This document shows, one piece after another, positions 1 through 9,118 of a stretch of DNA of 64,000 nt (position 1 is its first letter; each line of letters opens with the position of its first letter). The stretch spans positions 1 through 64,000 of the forward strand of contig JAUMXH010000004.1 in the NCBI GenBank assembly GCA_030529225.1, given 5' to 3'. This DNA is from Bacillota bacterium (GTDB lineage Bacteria; Bacillota; Clostridia; Peptostreptococcales; Acidaminobacteraceae). The notes under the pieces are model-generated. The model had not been told where the DNA came from, searched no databases, and saw only the letters and a program-made list of their open reading frames with translations. The position numbers were made by a program, and so were the translations under genes.

Positions 1-2
1 CC

Positions 3-413
3 AAAGAGGATGTTTTAGAAAATATATCTACTGCACTCCATGTAAATAAAGAGTACTTAAAAGAACCGGATTATCCCTACACGGAACACGATTTGATGAG
101 ATTTTTGTTTAAGCTGGATGACAGCATTGAAGTCAATATAAGACCTGTTATTGTAAGTGACGAAGATCCTGAATATACTACCACAGGTATCTATTTTGGT
201 AGTGAAGCTATTCTGAGAATTAGAGGTATGCTGGAACAATGGCAAAAAATGAAGGAAAAATACGAGAATAACGAAATCACAAAAGAAGCATTGGAAGATT
301 GGAAGGCTAACTATCCTGACAGTCTGAAAAAAGATTATGTTCCTTTTGAAGAAAGTAATCTCAAACGCTTTCATAACTCTATGTCAGTCAAAGTTCCACC
401 GGAAATAAAATAG
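3..413 (+). CDS. Unknown protein, 3' part only (5' end outside window)
   Basis: The reading frame is open from the first complete codon at base 3 to a TAG at 411-413, so the gene starts before the window; an internal ATG at 93 is probably not the true start. The visible C-terminal part (about 136 residues) is hydrophilic, rich in Lys and Glu, with a helical stretch (residues around EQWQKMKEKYENNE) that could be a short coiled coil. There is no signal peptide or membrane segment. I do not recognise the family. The DNA is AT-rich like the next gene and unlike the rest of the window, which suggests an accessory or acquired segment. Confidence 0.6.
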   Translation, partial: KEDVLENISTALHVNKEYLKEPDYPYTEHDLMRFLFKLDDSIEVNIRPVIVSDEDPEYTTTGIYFGSEAILRIRGMLEQWQKMKEKYENNEITKEALEDWKANYPDSLKKDYVPFEESNLKRFHNSMSVKVPPEIK

Positions 414-500
414 GCACTAAAAACGTGCGTATTCAAAACAAAGTTAATAAAGATGCTAGGTGAATTAAAAGAATTTGCAAAATAATTTTTAGGAGTACCC

Positions 501-1394
501 ATGAATCGCAAAATAATATTCATAAATATATGTTATGTCATTGGAAGTATATTCAGCATCGTTTGGTATTTATACATCGTCAACTTTATAGACTTAAAAT
601 GCATTAGCAATTATTGGATACGGATAGCAATTACATTCTTGATACCTATAATAACTACATTTGTTCCAAAACTATTAAAACACAAGCTATCTAAAGATTC
701 GAATAATAAAACAATATCAGAGACGGAAATCATTCTTGATTTACTTAGCACATTAGCAATCTGTACAAATGTATATATGATTGCTTATTACATTAGCTTT
801 AATTTTTGTCCAACTATGATTGATTGGGTATCTATCACAATTATGCTGTTTCTAGTTACATACTGCTTTCATATTACCATTAAAAAATTGATGAAAACTA
901 CATATTCAAAATCAATAATAGTAGTTTCAATAATAATCTTATTAGGGTGGTTTAATTCTCAAGAACTCTCCCTAATTGCAATATTATCTATAGTATTAAA
1001 CACAATTGTATCAATAGATGATAGAACAAGACTTATTTCATTCTTAGAGAAAAAAGAAATAGGAAATGAATTTATGTGGAAACAAAATATAAAAGGTGGG
1101 TTAACAGAAGATGAACTAAAAGGTAAATTTATCGCTCAAAAAATACTAATTTATATTATAATTGCACTGATGTATCTTATCATGAGATTTACAGAAAATG
1201 GATATTATAGTTTGTATATTTATTCAGCAATTCATCATGCAGAACTTAATTCTTATCCACAAATTATAAAGTATCTATATAGGGGTTTTGATAGAATTCT
1301 AGTAGCTATATTAATTTTTTGTGTCCTATTTTTTAACAAAAAAATAAGAAATATTTTGAACAAAATATTTCAACCACAAGAGCCGAATAATTAA
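501..1394 (+). CDS. Polytopic membrane protein of unknown function
   Basis: 297 residues starting at an ATG preceded by TTAGGAG. It has roughly seven or eight hydrophobic segments (near residues 5-28, 40-57, 82-105, 110-128, 138-150, 154-170, 212-228 and 265-281), with a charged loop around residues 172-210. I see no catalytic motif and do not recognise a family. Base composition is strongly AT-rich, codon use differs from the genes after 1.6 kb, and Lys/Ile/Asn are over-represented, which fits recent acquisition together with the partial gene upstream. An integral-membrane location is clear; the role is unknown. Confidence 0.65.
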   Translation: MNRKIIFINICYVIGSIFSIVWYLYIVNFIDLKCISNYWIRIAITFLIPIITTFVPKLLKHKLSKDSNNKTISETEIILDLLSTLAICTNVYMIAYYISFNFCPTMIDWVSITIMLFLVTYCFHITIKKLMKTTYSKSIIVVSIIILLGWFNSQELSLIAILSIVLNTIVSIDDRTRLISFLEKKEIGNEFMWKQNIKGGLTEDELKGKFIAQKILIYIIIALMYLIMRFTENGYYSLYIYSAIHHAELNSYPQIIKYLYRGFDRILVAILIFCVLFFNKKIRNILNKIFQPQEPNN

Positions 1395-1407
1395 CAGAGT
1401 ATATACA

Positions 1408-1438
1408 AAAGCCTCCCACCAAAATGATGGAAGGCTTT
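1408..1438 (+). terminator. Hairpin after the AT-rich membrane protein gene
   Basis: Arms AAAGCCT (1408-1414) and AGGCTTT (1432-1438) enclose a partly paired loop. It lies just after the stop of the 501-1394 gene and ends in TTT. The other strand also reads into a short T run, so it may work in both directions between this gene and the converging guaA. Confidence 0.45.
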
Positions 1439-1590
1439 AAAGAATTCACCTAAATTCAACAACTCCCTTTCAGACCTAATTTTTCTTACTTTTAGTATCA
1501 AAATAGCTTCACGCATGAGTTTTTCGTTCCTGTAAAACGCCGAAACGCTGTATTTTCAACAGCTCTATAGCAGAAGCATATTTGTTACCG

Positions 1591-3135
1591 TTACTCAAAT
1601 TCTATCGTTCCGGGCGGTTTGCTGGTCATGTCGAAGAGGACGCGGTTTACGCCTTTGACTTCGTTGATGATGCGCGCGGTGACTTTGTCCAGAACTTCCC
1701 ACGGAAGTTTGGCGGACTCGGCGGTCATGAAGTCCGAGGTCTTCACGGCGCGGAGTGCCACTGCATAATCATAGGTTCTAAAGTCGCCCATCACGCCGAC
1801 GGAGCGCATGTTGGTGAGTGCTGCAAAGTACTGCCCCAGCTCATCGGTGAGTCCTGCCAGTTTGAGTTCTTCCCGGTAGATATAGTCCGCCTCTTGGACG
1901 AGCTTGACTTTTTCTTCGGTCACTTCGCCGATGATTCGAATCGCGAGGCCCGGTCCCGGGAACGGCTGTCTGAACACGAGCTCATCCGGCAAGCCGAGCT
2001 CCAAGCCGACCTTTCTCACTTCATCTTTGAACAACATTCTGAGCGGCTCGATAATCTCCTTAAAATCCACGAAGTCCGGAAGTCCGCCCACGTTGTGGTG
2101 CGACTTGATGACTGCAGAATCCCCGCTTCCCGATTCCACGATGTCCGGATAGATGGTGCCCTGCGCCAGGAAATCGACCGCGCCGATCTTCTTGGCTTCC
2201 TCTTCAAACACGCGGATGAACTCCTCCCCGATGATTTTCCGCTTGGTCTCAGGGTCGGTCACGCCGCTGAGTTTTTGGTAGAATCGCTGCCTCGCATCGA
2301 CTTTGATGAAGTTCAAATCGAACTTGCCCGCTTCGCCGAATACTTCCGCGACTTCTTCGGCCTCGTTCTTTCTGAGCAGGCCATGGTCGACGAAGACGCA
2401 GGTGAGCTGCTTTCCGACGGCCTTGCTGAGAATCGCCGCAACCACCGACGAGTCCACACCGCCCGACAGAGCGAGGAGGACCTTGCCGTCTCCGACTTTC
2501 TCTTTGATCCGCTCGACTTCCTCTTCCGCAAATTTGCCCATCTTCCAAGCGCCCTCGGTTCCGCAGATGTCGCGAACAAAGGACTTGAGAATCTCTCTTC
2601 CGTACTCGGTGTGCATCACTTCGGGGTGCGCCTGAATCGCGTACAGTTTTTTTGCAGCATCCTCCATCGCGGCCACCGGGCAATCGCCGGTCTTTGCGGT
2701 CACGCTAAAGCCTGCCGGCACCTCCTTGATGTAGTCGGTATGGCTCATCCACACGATCGACTTTTGAGGAACTCCCGCCAAGAGCTCCGCAGCCTGCACG
2801 ATCTGCATTTCAGTCCTGCCGTACTCGCTCGTAGGAGCGGTCTCGACCTTGCCGCCCAAAGCGTGCGCCATCAACTGGGCCCCGTAGCAGATTCCCAAAA
2901 TCGGAATGCCCAACTCAAAAATCCCTTCATCGAACTTGAGCGCCGATTCCCCGTACACGCTGTTCGGCCCGCCGGTAAAGATAATCCCGCTCGGCGCCAT
3001 CGCCTTCACCTCGGCCGCTGTAATTTTATAGGGCTTCACTTCGGCGTACACGTTGAGCTCTCTGACTCTTCGTGCGATTGTCTGGTTGTACTGACCGCCA
3101 AAGTCGATCACCAATATCATTTCCTTTGTCTTCAT
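1591..3135 (-). CDS. guaA: GMP synthase (glutamine-hydrolysing)
   Basis: Converts XMP to GMP with ATP and glutamine in the cytosol, the last step of GMP synthesis. At 514 residues it is the usual length. The N-terminal class I glutamine amidotransferase domain has the nucleophile in GICYGAQ (Cys83) and the QAHPE His/Glu pair. The ATP-pyrophosphatase domain has the PP-loop LSGGVDSS near residue 222, and the C-terminal dimerisation domain ends with [12 protein letters not shown] start with an AGGTGA ribosome site. A TTGAAA/TAAACT promoter lies 50-78 bases upstream and there is no room for a purine riboswitch, so it is probably transcribed alone. guaB, the preceding pathway step, is about 8 kb away. 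Confidence 0.98.
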   Translation of the reverse strand: MKTKEMILVIDFGGQYNQTIARRVRELNVYAEVKPYKITAAEVKAMAPSGIIFTGGPNSVYGESALKFDEGIFELGIPILGICYGAQLMAHALGGKVETAPTSEYGRTEMQIVQAAELLAGVPQKSIVWMSHTDYIKEVPAGFSVTAKTGDCPVAAMEDAAKKLYAIQAHPEVMHTEYGREILKSFVRDICGTEGAWKMGKFAEEEVERIKEKVGDGKVLLALSGGVDSSVVAAILSKAVGKQLTCVFVDHGLLRKNEAEEVAEVFGEAGKFDLNFIKVDARQRFYQKLSGVTDPETKRKIIGEEFIRVFEEEAKKIGAVDFLAQGTIYPDIVESGSGDSAVIKSHHNVGGLPDFVDFKEIIEPLRMLFKDEVRKVGLELGLPDELVFRQPFPGPGLAIRIIGEVTEEKVKLVQEADYIYREELKLAGLTDELGQYFAALTNMRSVGVMGDFRTYDYAVALRAVKTSDFMTAESAKLPWEVLDKVTARIINEVKGVNRVLFDMTSKPPGTIEFE

Positions 3136-3184
3136 CGCTTCACCTTTCTATGTCAACTCGCAAACGGCATTCTTTATAGCTAAG

Positions 3185-3213
3185 AGTTTACGATAAAATC
3201 TTACTTTTTTCAA
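3185..3213 (-). promoter_or_regulatory. Promoter of guaA
   Basis: On the minus strand, TTGAAA (3213-3208), a 17-base spacer and TAAACT (3190-3185), about 50 bases before the guaA ATG. The match to the SigA consensus is fair. Confidence 0.6.
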
Positions 3214-3235
3214 GATTTTTGGCACGCCTGCCCGA

Positions 3236-4288
3236 TTACATCCTGTCAATATAGGTGCCCTCAAACACGAACTTTTCCGGATGACTCCTCGCATAGTCCT
3301 CCATGTGAGTTCCACCGTAGTCAAAGACCACATCATCCGCTTCATCCAGAAAGTCGAAAAATCCTTCCTTCTCTTCCAATCGATTCAAGAGGTCTATCCG
3401 CTCGGCGCGATCAAATGAAATCGGCCCGCCCATGTAATCGATCACCCGCTGAAAATTATCCGCCACATCGTGAGCCCCGAAGAGGCGCAAGCCATCGAGC
3501 GCATCCTTCCAGACAATGCCGGTCGAGTTGAAGAAAAACTGATGATGTCCGCCGTTGTTCACTTCCATAAAGTACCACATCGTCGCGTACAGATACCTCT
3601 GCTCCAAGCTGAACGGTTTCGCGGTCTCCAGGTAGTTCTCGTAGCTTCCGTAGATGTCGATGGTCCAATACATCGGGTCGTTGATGTCCCAGATATCTTC
3701 GATTGCCTTGACCTCTTCCACATCGATCTTGCGGTACACCTCCTTGCCCCGGAACTTTTGCGGGGTGTCGTTCTCGGCATATTCCTCGACGCTCGCCATC
3801 AGCAAAGGATGCTCCTCGGTGAACGCGCCCGAAGAACGGAGGTAGTCCCAAGCGAGCTCCGCGCACCATTCCTTCACTTCCGAATCCTCGGAAAGTTCGA
3901 TCGCCCGCTCAAAGGAGTCCAGGGCCCGCTGCCGATTTCTCCGCCTCATTTTCTCTTCAGTCCCTTCGATGCTGAGAAACGTACACGCATAGCCAAGGCG
4001 GTAGTACCACTTCGCGTCGCGCGCGTCCTCCGCAATCCGCTCGAGCGCCTCAATCGCCGAATCGTAGTGTTCCAGGTTGTTGTGAGCGACCGCCGACAAT
4101 CCCAGCAACACATCACTCACCTTCTTCCCCAGGGTTTCCACCAAATCGGTCACCGCGCCATACTCCTCTTGGTCCAGTAAATAGTGAAGCACATCCGCCC
4201 TCGCCTCGTCTTCCATCTCGGAAAAGGCAAGGTAAGTCGCCTCGTCACAATCTATAAAACGATCGAAATCAGCTTGATTCAAACCCAT
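3236..4288 (-). CDS. DMP19/DUF4375-like protein with TPR-like N-terminus
   Basis: About 350 residues. I chose the ATG at 4288 because the AAGGGGG just before it is its ribosome site; a TTG six codons earlier keeps the frame but has no such site. The first 150 residues are alpha-helical and repeat-like (FERAIELSEDSE is TPR-like). The C-terminal half contains VNNGGHHQFFFNSTG, the hallmark of the DMP19/DUF4375 family (usually VNNGGFxQFFxNS), as I remember it. Members occur as possible immunity or damage-response proteins, but no reaction is established. No signal peptide or membrane segment, so probably cytosolic. It lies between guaA and the large SLH gene on the same strand and is separated from the latter by a strong hairpin. 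Confidence 0.75.
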   Translation of the reverse strand: MGLNQADFDRFIDCDEATYLAFSEMEDEARADVLHYLLDQEEYGAVTDLVETLGKKVSDVLLGLSAVAHNNLEHYDSAIEALERIAEDARDAKWYYRLGYACTFLSIEGTEEKMRRRNRQRALDSFERAIELSEDSEVKEWCAELAWDYLRSSGAFTEEHPLLMASVEEYAENDTPQKFRGKEVYRKIDVEEVKAIEDIWDINDPMYWTIDIYGSYENYLETAKPFSLEQRYLYATMWYFMEVNNGGHHQFFFNSTGIVWKDALDGLRLFGAHDVADNFQRVIDYMGGPISFDRAERIDLLNRLEEKEGFFDFLDEADDVVFDYGGTHMEDYARSHPEKFVFEGTYIDRM

Positions 4289-4430
4289 GTTGCCCCCTTT
4301 TCTCAAAACATATCAGCGCCTACAAAATATAGCGACATGTTTCAGAATCTATCATTGTAAGCCCATCTTTATCATACTATTTTACGCTTTCGATTCCAAT
4401 ACTTTTATTCTATTTTGAAAAAACCGAACA

Positions 4431-4533
4431 AAAAAAATCCTCCCGCATTCCTTTGTTTGTACCGACCTTTATTCGTCAGTTTTTTGATCTAACTTTTGGG
4501 ATCAGTACAGATACAAAATTCCAGGAGGATTTT
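4431..4533 (-). terminator. Long imperfect hairpin terminator after the large SLH gene
   Basis: On the minus strand the arm AAAATCCTCC (4533-4524) pairs with GGAGGATTTT (4443-4434), and pairing continues imperfectly inward for some 25 more bases (GTATCTGTACTG against CGGTACAAAC). The descending arm runs into a T-rich tract. It occupies most of the 300-base gap between the SLH gene and the DMP19-like gene. I see nothing else in that gap apart from an AT-rich stretch (4370-4420) that could hold the next promoter. Confidence 0.65.
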
Positions 4534-4602
4534 CCATTATGTTTCCCGTATAAGACGGTAAGGTCTGATACAGGAGCTTTTCATCATTTTCTTGTCACCT
4601 GC

Positions 4603-7600
4603 TTACTTTGTGCGTAGCAGTCTGTATACAACAGAAACGATTTCGCTTCTCTTCACATTCTTTTCTGGTCCGAAGCTGCCGTCAGGATACCCTTTCAAGA
4701 TACCCTTATCTACCAACACGGCAATTTGCTTAGCAGTAGAAGCGTCAATCTTATCTTTGTCGACAAAATTCATTTCTTGCTTCGCTTCCAAACTTTCGCC
4801 GGTCTGAACCCGAATGAAGTTGTAAGAAAGAGCCGCAATCTCTTCTCTCGTCAAGGCTTTTGAAAGGTCTATCTCGATATTTTCAAGAAGCCCCTTGTCT
4901 CTAGCCGCTTGAATATACGGAGCCGACCAGTCCCCTTCAACAACCTTAATTTCCCATTCTCCCGCTCTAACCAAGATTGTGACGAATTCTTTTCCGGTAA
5001 TCAAGTTGTTCGGTCTGAAAGTACCGTCTTCGTATCCTTTGATGAATTGTGTCATATAGAGAGCGCTGAGTTCTTTCGCATACCAATCGCTTGCAGAAAC
5101 ATCTTTGAAGATTTTTGCCAAATGCTCTCCATATCTTGTCAGTGAGTCCTCAGATATTTTTGCGACAAAGGAAGACCCGCTGATTTTTCTTGTCAAGTAG
5201 TCTTTGATGAGAGCTTTGTCCTCATCGCTTCCCTTCATCATTTCTCTAATCGCTTCTTTCTCTTCTTGTGTCAGACTCTCAAATGCAGATTCTCCTTCGA
5301 TATCTCCGAGTGGAGTTTTTCCATCTTGAATGGTTTCCAATCCCTTTTTTGCAGTTTTGTCGTCTTTTGCCGGCTTGGTAGAAGCTACGCCGCCTGACGA
5401 TGATCCTCCACTTGATGAAGTACCGCCTGAGTCGCCGCCTGAACTTCCGCCGGTGTTTCCTGTATCAGCGGAATCCGGTTGACTAGGGTGCTGCGGATTC
5501 TCCGGCTTTGGTTCTTGTGGATTTTGCGGGTTCGGTTTGCCGGGATTCTCCGGATTTGGTGCCGCCACTTCCTTTTCAAAAATCGCCTTCACAATCACAT
5601 TCTCACCCGGCATTTTGAACTTGCCTTCTGTAATGAGTAGACCTTTTGGCGATACGACTTCCCAAGTCTTAAACCGATATCCCTCATTCGGCTTCGCGTT
5701 CAGCGTGATTTCAGTTCCTTCTACTGCAGAAGCTTTGTCGGCACTCGCCGTACCGTTATGATCTGTTTGTACCGTAATTGAAAACTCAACAGGCACTTGC
5801 GAAGCCGGCTCTTCCTCAAAAATAGGATTCGTTTCGCTCTTCAAAAACTCATATTTAGGCGCATCTACCGTACTATACCAGAAATAAGGATCATCATACT
5901 CCATATTCGATGTCATTTCCGTCTTTGACTTTCCGTCAAACAATTTCCCGATCGGAGCAACGCTCTTGTCCACCTTAACGGTTTCAGCCAACGGTTTTCC
6001 ACCAATGGTTCCCAAGGTATTTCCGCCGTGGATATAGAGCTGCTTCACTGCAAGAGTTCCCTCGCCTTCTACGGCAAACGAACCCTCTCCCGTAGTCGAA
6101 GCACCCGGCATGGCAATCAAAGATCCTTCTCCCTCAACAGCAGAACCTTCTTCTAAAATAAGAGCTGCGCCACCATGGCTTGTCAAGTGCGTCCAGCCTC
6201 CGCCGTACGCACCCAAAATAGAACCTTTCGGCACATGCAACTTGACATTGGCGTCCAATACGATGGCAGGCTGTCCGGTGTAAATCTCTCCGGTTTCAGG
6301 ATCTGTTCCTGTCGGCGCTTCATCTCCCCTTACAAAAACCTTGCCTTCGATTCTCGCATCTCCTGTCACCAGGATCACAGGGTTTACATTGTGCCTTGCA
6401 GGTTCTACCCCGTCAGAACCGTTTCCGTTCGGCAAATAATTCGTATTTGAGTAAATGAGGGAATCTTTTAGAATCGCCCCTTCCTTGAGTTCGATTTGCC
6501 CATTGATTGACGATCCTTTAGTAAATATATTTTTGTGTGAATCATAATTGACTTGAAGCGTTCCGCCGTCCTCCACTTCGATTACTCCATGAAGGGAAGA
6601 ATCCATTAAATTCAGCTTTCCACCCTTTTTCACAATGATTTGAACACTGCTCAAAAGTTTCATGTTGACTAGGGTTAAATCCGTTTCATCTCCCACGATT
6701 AGGGTTTGAGTCGGATTTTGACCCTCTTTTATCGGGTAACCCAGAACTCCGTAGGTTCCGCTGACCTTAGAACCGAAGATTGCCTTGATTTCCTTCGGCG
6801 CCGTTACCGTTTCATTTTCTCCGCCAAATTTTGTGATATACCAAGGTTTCATATCCCAGTAATACTTTCCGCCATGTGGAAACGGTTTTGCATTTTCCAT
6901 TTTGTAGTGGTCACTCAAGGTTTCATCCAATCCGTAGACATGGAATGGCAATTTGTTCGATTCTATTTTTTCCCCATCTCGATTCAAAACAAATTGAATC
7001 TTAAATTTACCGACCTTATTCGGTGTTCCGCTGAGAGTCAATTTGGAATCAATGTTGCTGAACATCCCCTTCATCCCGCAGTCAACAGGCATTCCTTTTT
7101 CGTCCTCTATAACGATTTTTATATTGTTCAGATTCGGATTCTCGTTGTCTTTGCTCAAGTTAATCCAGTCTTCTTCCGCCGGATTTTCTTTCTCTGTATA
7201 CTGAACGAGGACATCGCTGTTTTGGTTGTTTACAGACCCGCCTGTTGTCGCTCCTGAAATGGCATCGTAGCCTTTCTGATTCAGCATAGCCGCCTCAAAA
7301 CTTCCTTTCAGGCGAATTTTGAAGTGATTCACGAGCTCAGTCTCAGAATAATCCAAGGTGTTATTTGCTCTATTATACTGATAATAGTGTGTTTTGTTCT
7401 TGGAATCGACCAAAGTTAAAACATCTTTATCCTTTAGCGGATCGATATAAAGTTTGTCTTGCTCAACATAATAGTCCTTCTCCGGATTCCAAAAAACGTT
7501 TTTATGAGTTCCGAGAGTGTACTCCTGTTTCCCAATCATCAATTTTTTAATCTTTCCTGACAATTTAAGAGGAACTAATTTACCTCCCTTGATTTCTTTT

Positions 7601-8604
7601 GCTTCCAAATAGAAGTAATCAAACGCATTGGAAGCTAAATGCGGATTGAGGTAAATTCTCGAATGCTCCGGTTCCGGCTGTGGCTCAGGTTGCGGCTGCG
7701 GCTGTGGAGGCACGGGCGGTTCGACAAGTTCCGTAAAACTCTTGCCGGCTCTCGAATACTTGTACTTGTGAGCCTTCTCGTTCTTGTCCACCAAAGTTAC
7801 GTTTGCGCCTTCCTCCAACCTCTCAATATAAATTTTATTCTTCTCAATAAAATAGTCATTAGCAGGTGTAAAGGCGACATGCTTGCTCGTACCTAATGTA
7901 TAGATGCTTTCATTTACTTTAAGCTCTTTGATTTTTCCCGTTAAGTCAAGAGCTTCCCCTTTTTCGTCCGTTGCCAATATGATAAAGTCCGGATTGAACA
8001 TCTCCTGATTTTCACTCAACTTGATCACCAACTCCTTCGGTTGCGGCTGTGGCTCAGGTTGTGGTGGCTGTGGAGGTTGCGGCTCAGGTTGTGGCTGTGG
8101 CGGATCCGGTAGGCTTGGAACCTCACTTTCTTTCGGTGTAAACTTCACTGAGCCGAAATGGACTCTGTCTGTTCTGTCAAACTCTTCAATTGTGAAGCTG
8201 AGCACTCCGTCTTCGGTAATCAGCTCGACGCTGTTTCCTTTCTTCAAAGGATGGATGATAATCGCTCTCTTGTGTTCCGGTTTGGCTTCCGGCTTGTTGG
8301 TAAGATACCATTTTGTTTTGTCCCCTTTTTTCAGTTCGTCAAAACTATCAACCGAATCTACGTCGGTTCCATCAATCTTTACTTCGTTTACCTTTTTCGC
8401 TTCTGCTATCGATCCCAGAAAAAGAAAGACTATCTCTGTTCCTGTCATCCTGATCCCCTCTTTCAAGACAATCGCTTTGTCTTTTTCTTCCGATGCCAGC
8501 GAGACCGAATCGCCCGCTTCCGCATGTAATACAAAGCTCGGCACCGTCATGCTGAATGCAATCAAAAGTGCAAGTGCCGTTCGCAACAATTTGTTTTTGA
8601 ACAT
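4603..8604 (-). CDS. Large SLH-anchored surface protein
   Basis: 1333 residues, exported and probably anchored to cell-wall polymers. In order: signal peptide (residues 1-30, ending VLHAEA); three DUF1533-like (haem-binding-associated) modules separated by Pro/Gln/Glu linkers built on PQPEPQ; a cadherin/Ig-like middle part; a long Gly-rich stretch of short beta repeats (about residues 620-900) typical of a right-handed beta-helix; an InlB-B/Flg_new-like module near residues 990-1060 (FKTWEVVSPKG); a Pro-Asn then Gly-Ser linker; and three SLH domains in the last 180 residues (DGTFRPNN, TREEIAALSYN, YPDGSFGPEKN). ATG start with AGGAGG. It has its own consensus promoter and a strong terminator, so it is a single-gene unit. 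Adhesin or nutrient-capture roles are possible, but the ligand is unknown. Confidence 0.85.
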   Translation of the reverse strand: MFKNKLLRTALALLIAFSMTVPSFVLHAEAGDSVSLASEEKDKAIVLKEGIRMTGTEIVFLFLGSIAEAKKVNEVKIDGTDVDSVDSFDELKKGDKTKWYLTNKPEAKPEHKRAIIIHPLKKGNSVELITEDGVLSFTIEEFDRTDRVHFGSVKFTPKESEVPSLPDPPQPQPEPQPPQPPQPEPQPQPKELVIKLSENQEMFNPDFIILATDEKGEALDLTGKIKELKVNESIYTLGTSKHVAFTPANDYFIEKNKIYIERLEEGANVTLVDKNEKAHKYKYSRAGKSFTELVEPPVPPQPQPQPEPQPEPEHSRIYLNPHLASNAFDYFYLEAKEIKGGKLVPLKLSGKIKKLMIGKQEYTLGTHKNVFWNPEKDYYVEQDKLYIDPLKDKDVLTLVDSKNKTHYYQYNRANNTLDYSETELVNHFKIRLKGSFEAAMLNQKGYDAISGATTGGSVNNQNSDVLVQYTEKENPAEEDWINLSKDNENPNLNNIKIVIEDEKGMPVDCGMKGMFSNIDSKLTLSGTPNKVGKFKIQFVLNRDGEKIESNKLPFHVYGLDETLSDHYKMENAKPFPHGGKYYWDMKPWYITKFGGENETVTAPKEIKAIFGSKVSGTYGVLGYPIKEGQNPTQTLIVGDETDLTLVNMKLLSSVQIIVKKGGKLNLMDSSLHGVIEVEDGGTLQVNYDSHKNIFTKGSSINGQIELKEGAILKDSLIYSNTNYLPNGNGSDGVEPARHNVNPVILVTGDARIEGKVFVRGDEAPTGTDPETGEIYTGQPAIVLDANVKLHVPKGSILGAYGGGWTHLTSHGGAALILEEGSAVEGEGSLIAMPGASTTGEGSFAVEGEGTLAVKQLYIHGGNTLGTIGGKPLAETVKVDKSVAPIGKLFDGKSKTEMTSNMEYDDPYFWYSTVDAPKYEFLKSETNPIFEEEPASQVPVEFSITVQTDHNGTASADKASAVEGTEITLNAKPNEGYRFKTWEVVSPKGLLITEGKFKMPGENVIVKAIFEKEVAAPNPENPGKPNPQNPQEPKPENPQHPSQPDSADTGNTGGSSGGDSGGTSSSGGSSSGGVASTKPAKDDKTAKKGLETIQDGKTPLGDIEGESAFESLTQEEKEAIREMMKGSDEDKALIKDYLTRKISGSSFVAKISEDSLTRYGEHLAKIFKDVSASDWYAKELSALYMTQFIKGYEDGTFRPNNLITGKEFVTILVRAGEWEIKVVEGDWSAPYIQAARDKGLLENIEIDLSKALTREEIAALSYNFIRVQTGESLEAKQEMNFVDKDKIDASTAKQIAVLVDKGILKGYPDGSFGPEKNVKRSEIVSVVYRLLRTK

Positions 8605-8673
8605 TTTTCCTCCTTATTTATAAGAAAATATCTCTATCCGACGAGCAGCCAATCTCTTGTCTAATCAAAAGTA

Positions 8674-8702
8674 ATTATATATGCTTTTATATCCATTGTC
8701 AA
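8674..8702 (-). promoter_or_regulatory. Consensus promoter of the large SLH gene
   Basis: Minus strand: TTGACA (8702-8697), 17-base spacer, TATAAT (8679-8674), about 70 bases before the ATG. A perfect SigA match, consistent with an abundant surface protein. Confidence 0.85.
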
Positions 8703-8987
8703 AACAAAATAAAAATCGATTTTATTTAATAAACATTCATTTTTTAGAACCGATTTTCTCTTGTTGACAATTCAAGGCATAAGGAAGCCTTTTCTATAAG
8801 ATGAATCATCAGGGTGACGTTTCGCAAAATATTATATTTTTTTCATAGTTTCCACACAGCCTCCCTTGGCTTTTTTTCAATTCTTTTTAGTGGAGGATTC
8901 CCTTTCTTTTTTCATTGCCTCACTCCAGAAAGGTGAAAAAAAGTAAATTCCTTTTATTTATGCAAGATCGGGATAAGCTCCTGTCAT
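8703..8987 (+). other. Intergenic spacer between the SLH and mtnN promoters
   Basis: Together with the two promoters on either side this is a gene-free stretch of about 510 bases (8605-9118). It holds a small AAGGC/GCCTT hairpin at 8774-8793 followed by TTTTC and a weak AGCC/GGCT hairpin near 8860-8878 followed by T residues. An open frame from 8915 in phase with mtnN lies across the mtnN promoter and is not considered coding. Confidence 0.5.
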
Positions 8988-9016
8988 TTGAAAAAATCGT
9001 GCGAATGAGATATAAT
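8988..9016 (+). promoter_or_regulatory. Promoter of mtnN
   Basis: TTGAAA (8988-8993), 17-base spacer, TATAAT (9011-9016), about 100 bases before the start codon. This placement argues against the longer open frame that begins at 8915. Confidence 0.75.
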
Positions 9017-9118
9017 ATGCCCGTCACAGATCTTCACATTTTCGAGCTTTTTATTATGCTTGATTTGTTTGTAAGATTGTGGCTTTTGATAGAAAAAATG
9101 AAAAAGCGGAGGAAGACG

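Noticed and set aside
1582-3183. 533-codon open frame opposite guaA
   Set aside because: It mirrors guaA codon structure, lacks a ribosome site and reads as Arg/His/Leu-rich nonsense; guaA on the other strand is certain.
8915-9118. N-terminal extension of mtnN
   Set aside because: The extension contains the mtnN promoter (8988-9016); the shorter protein has the normal length and a strong ribosome site.
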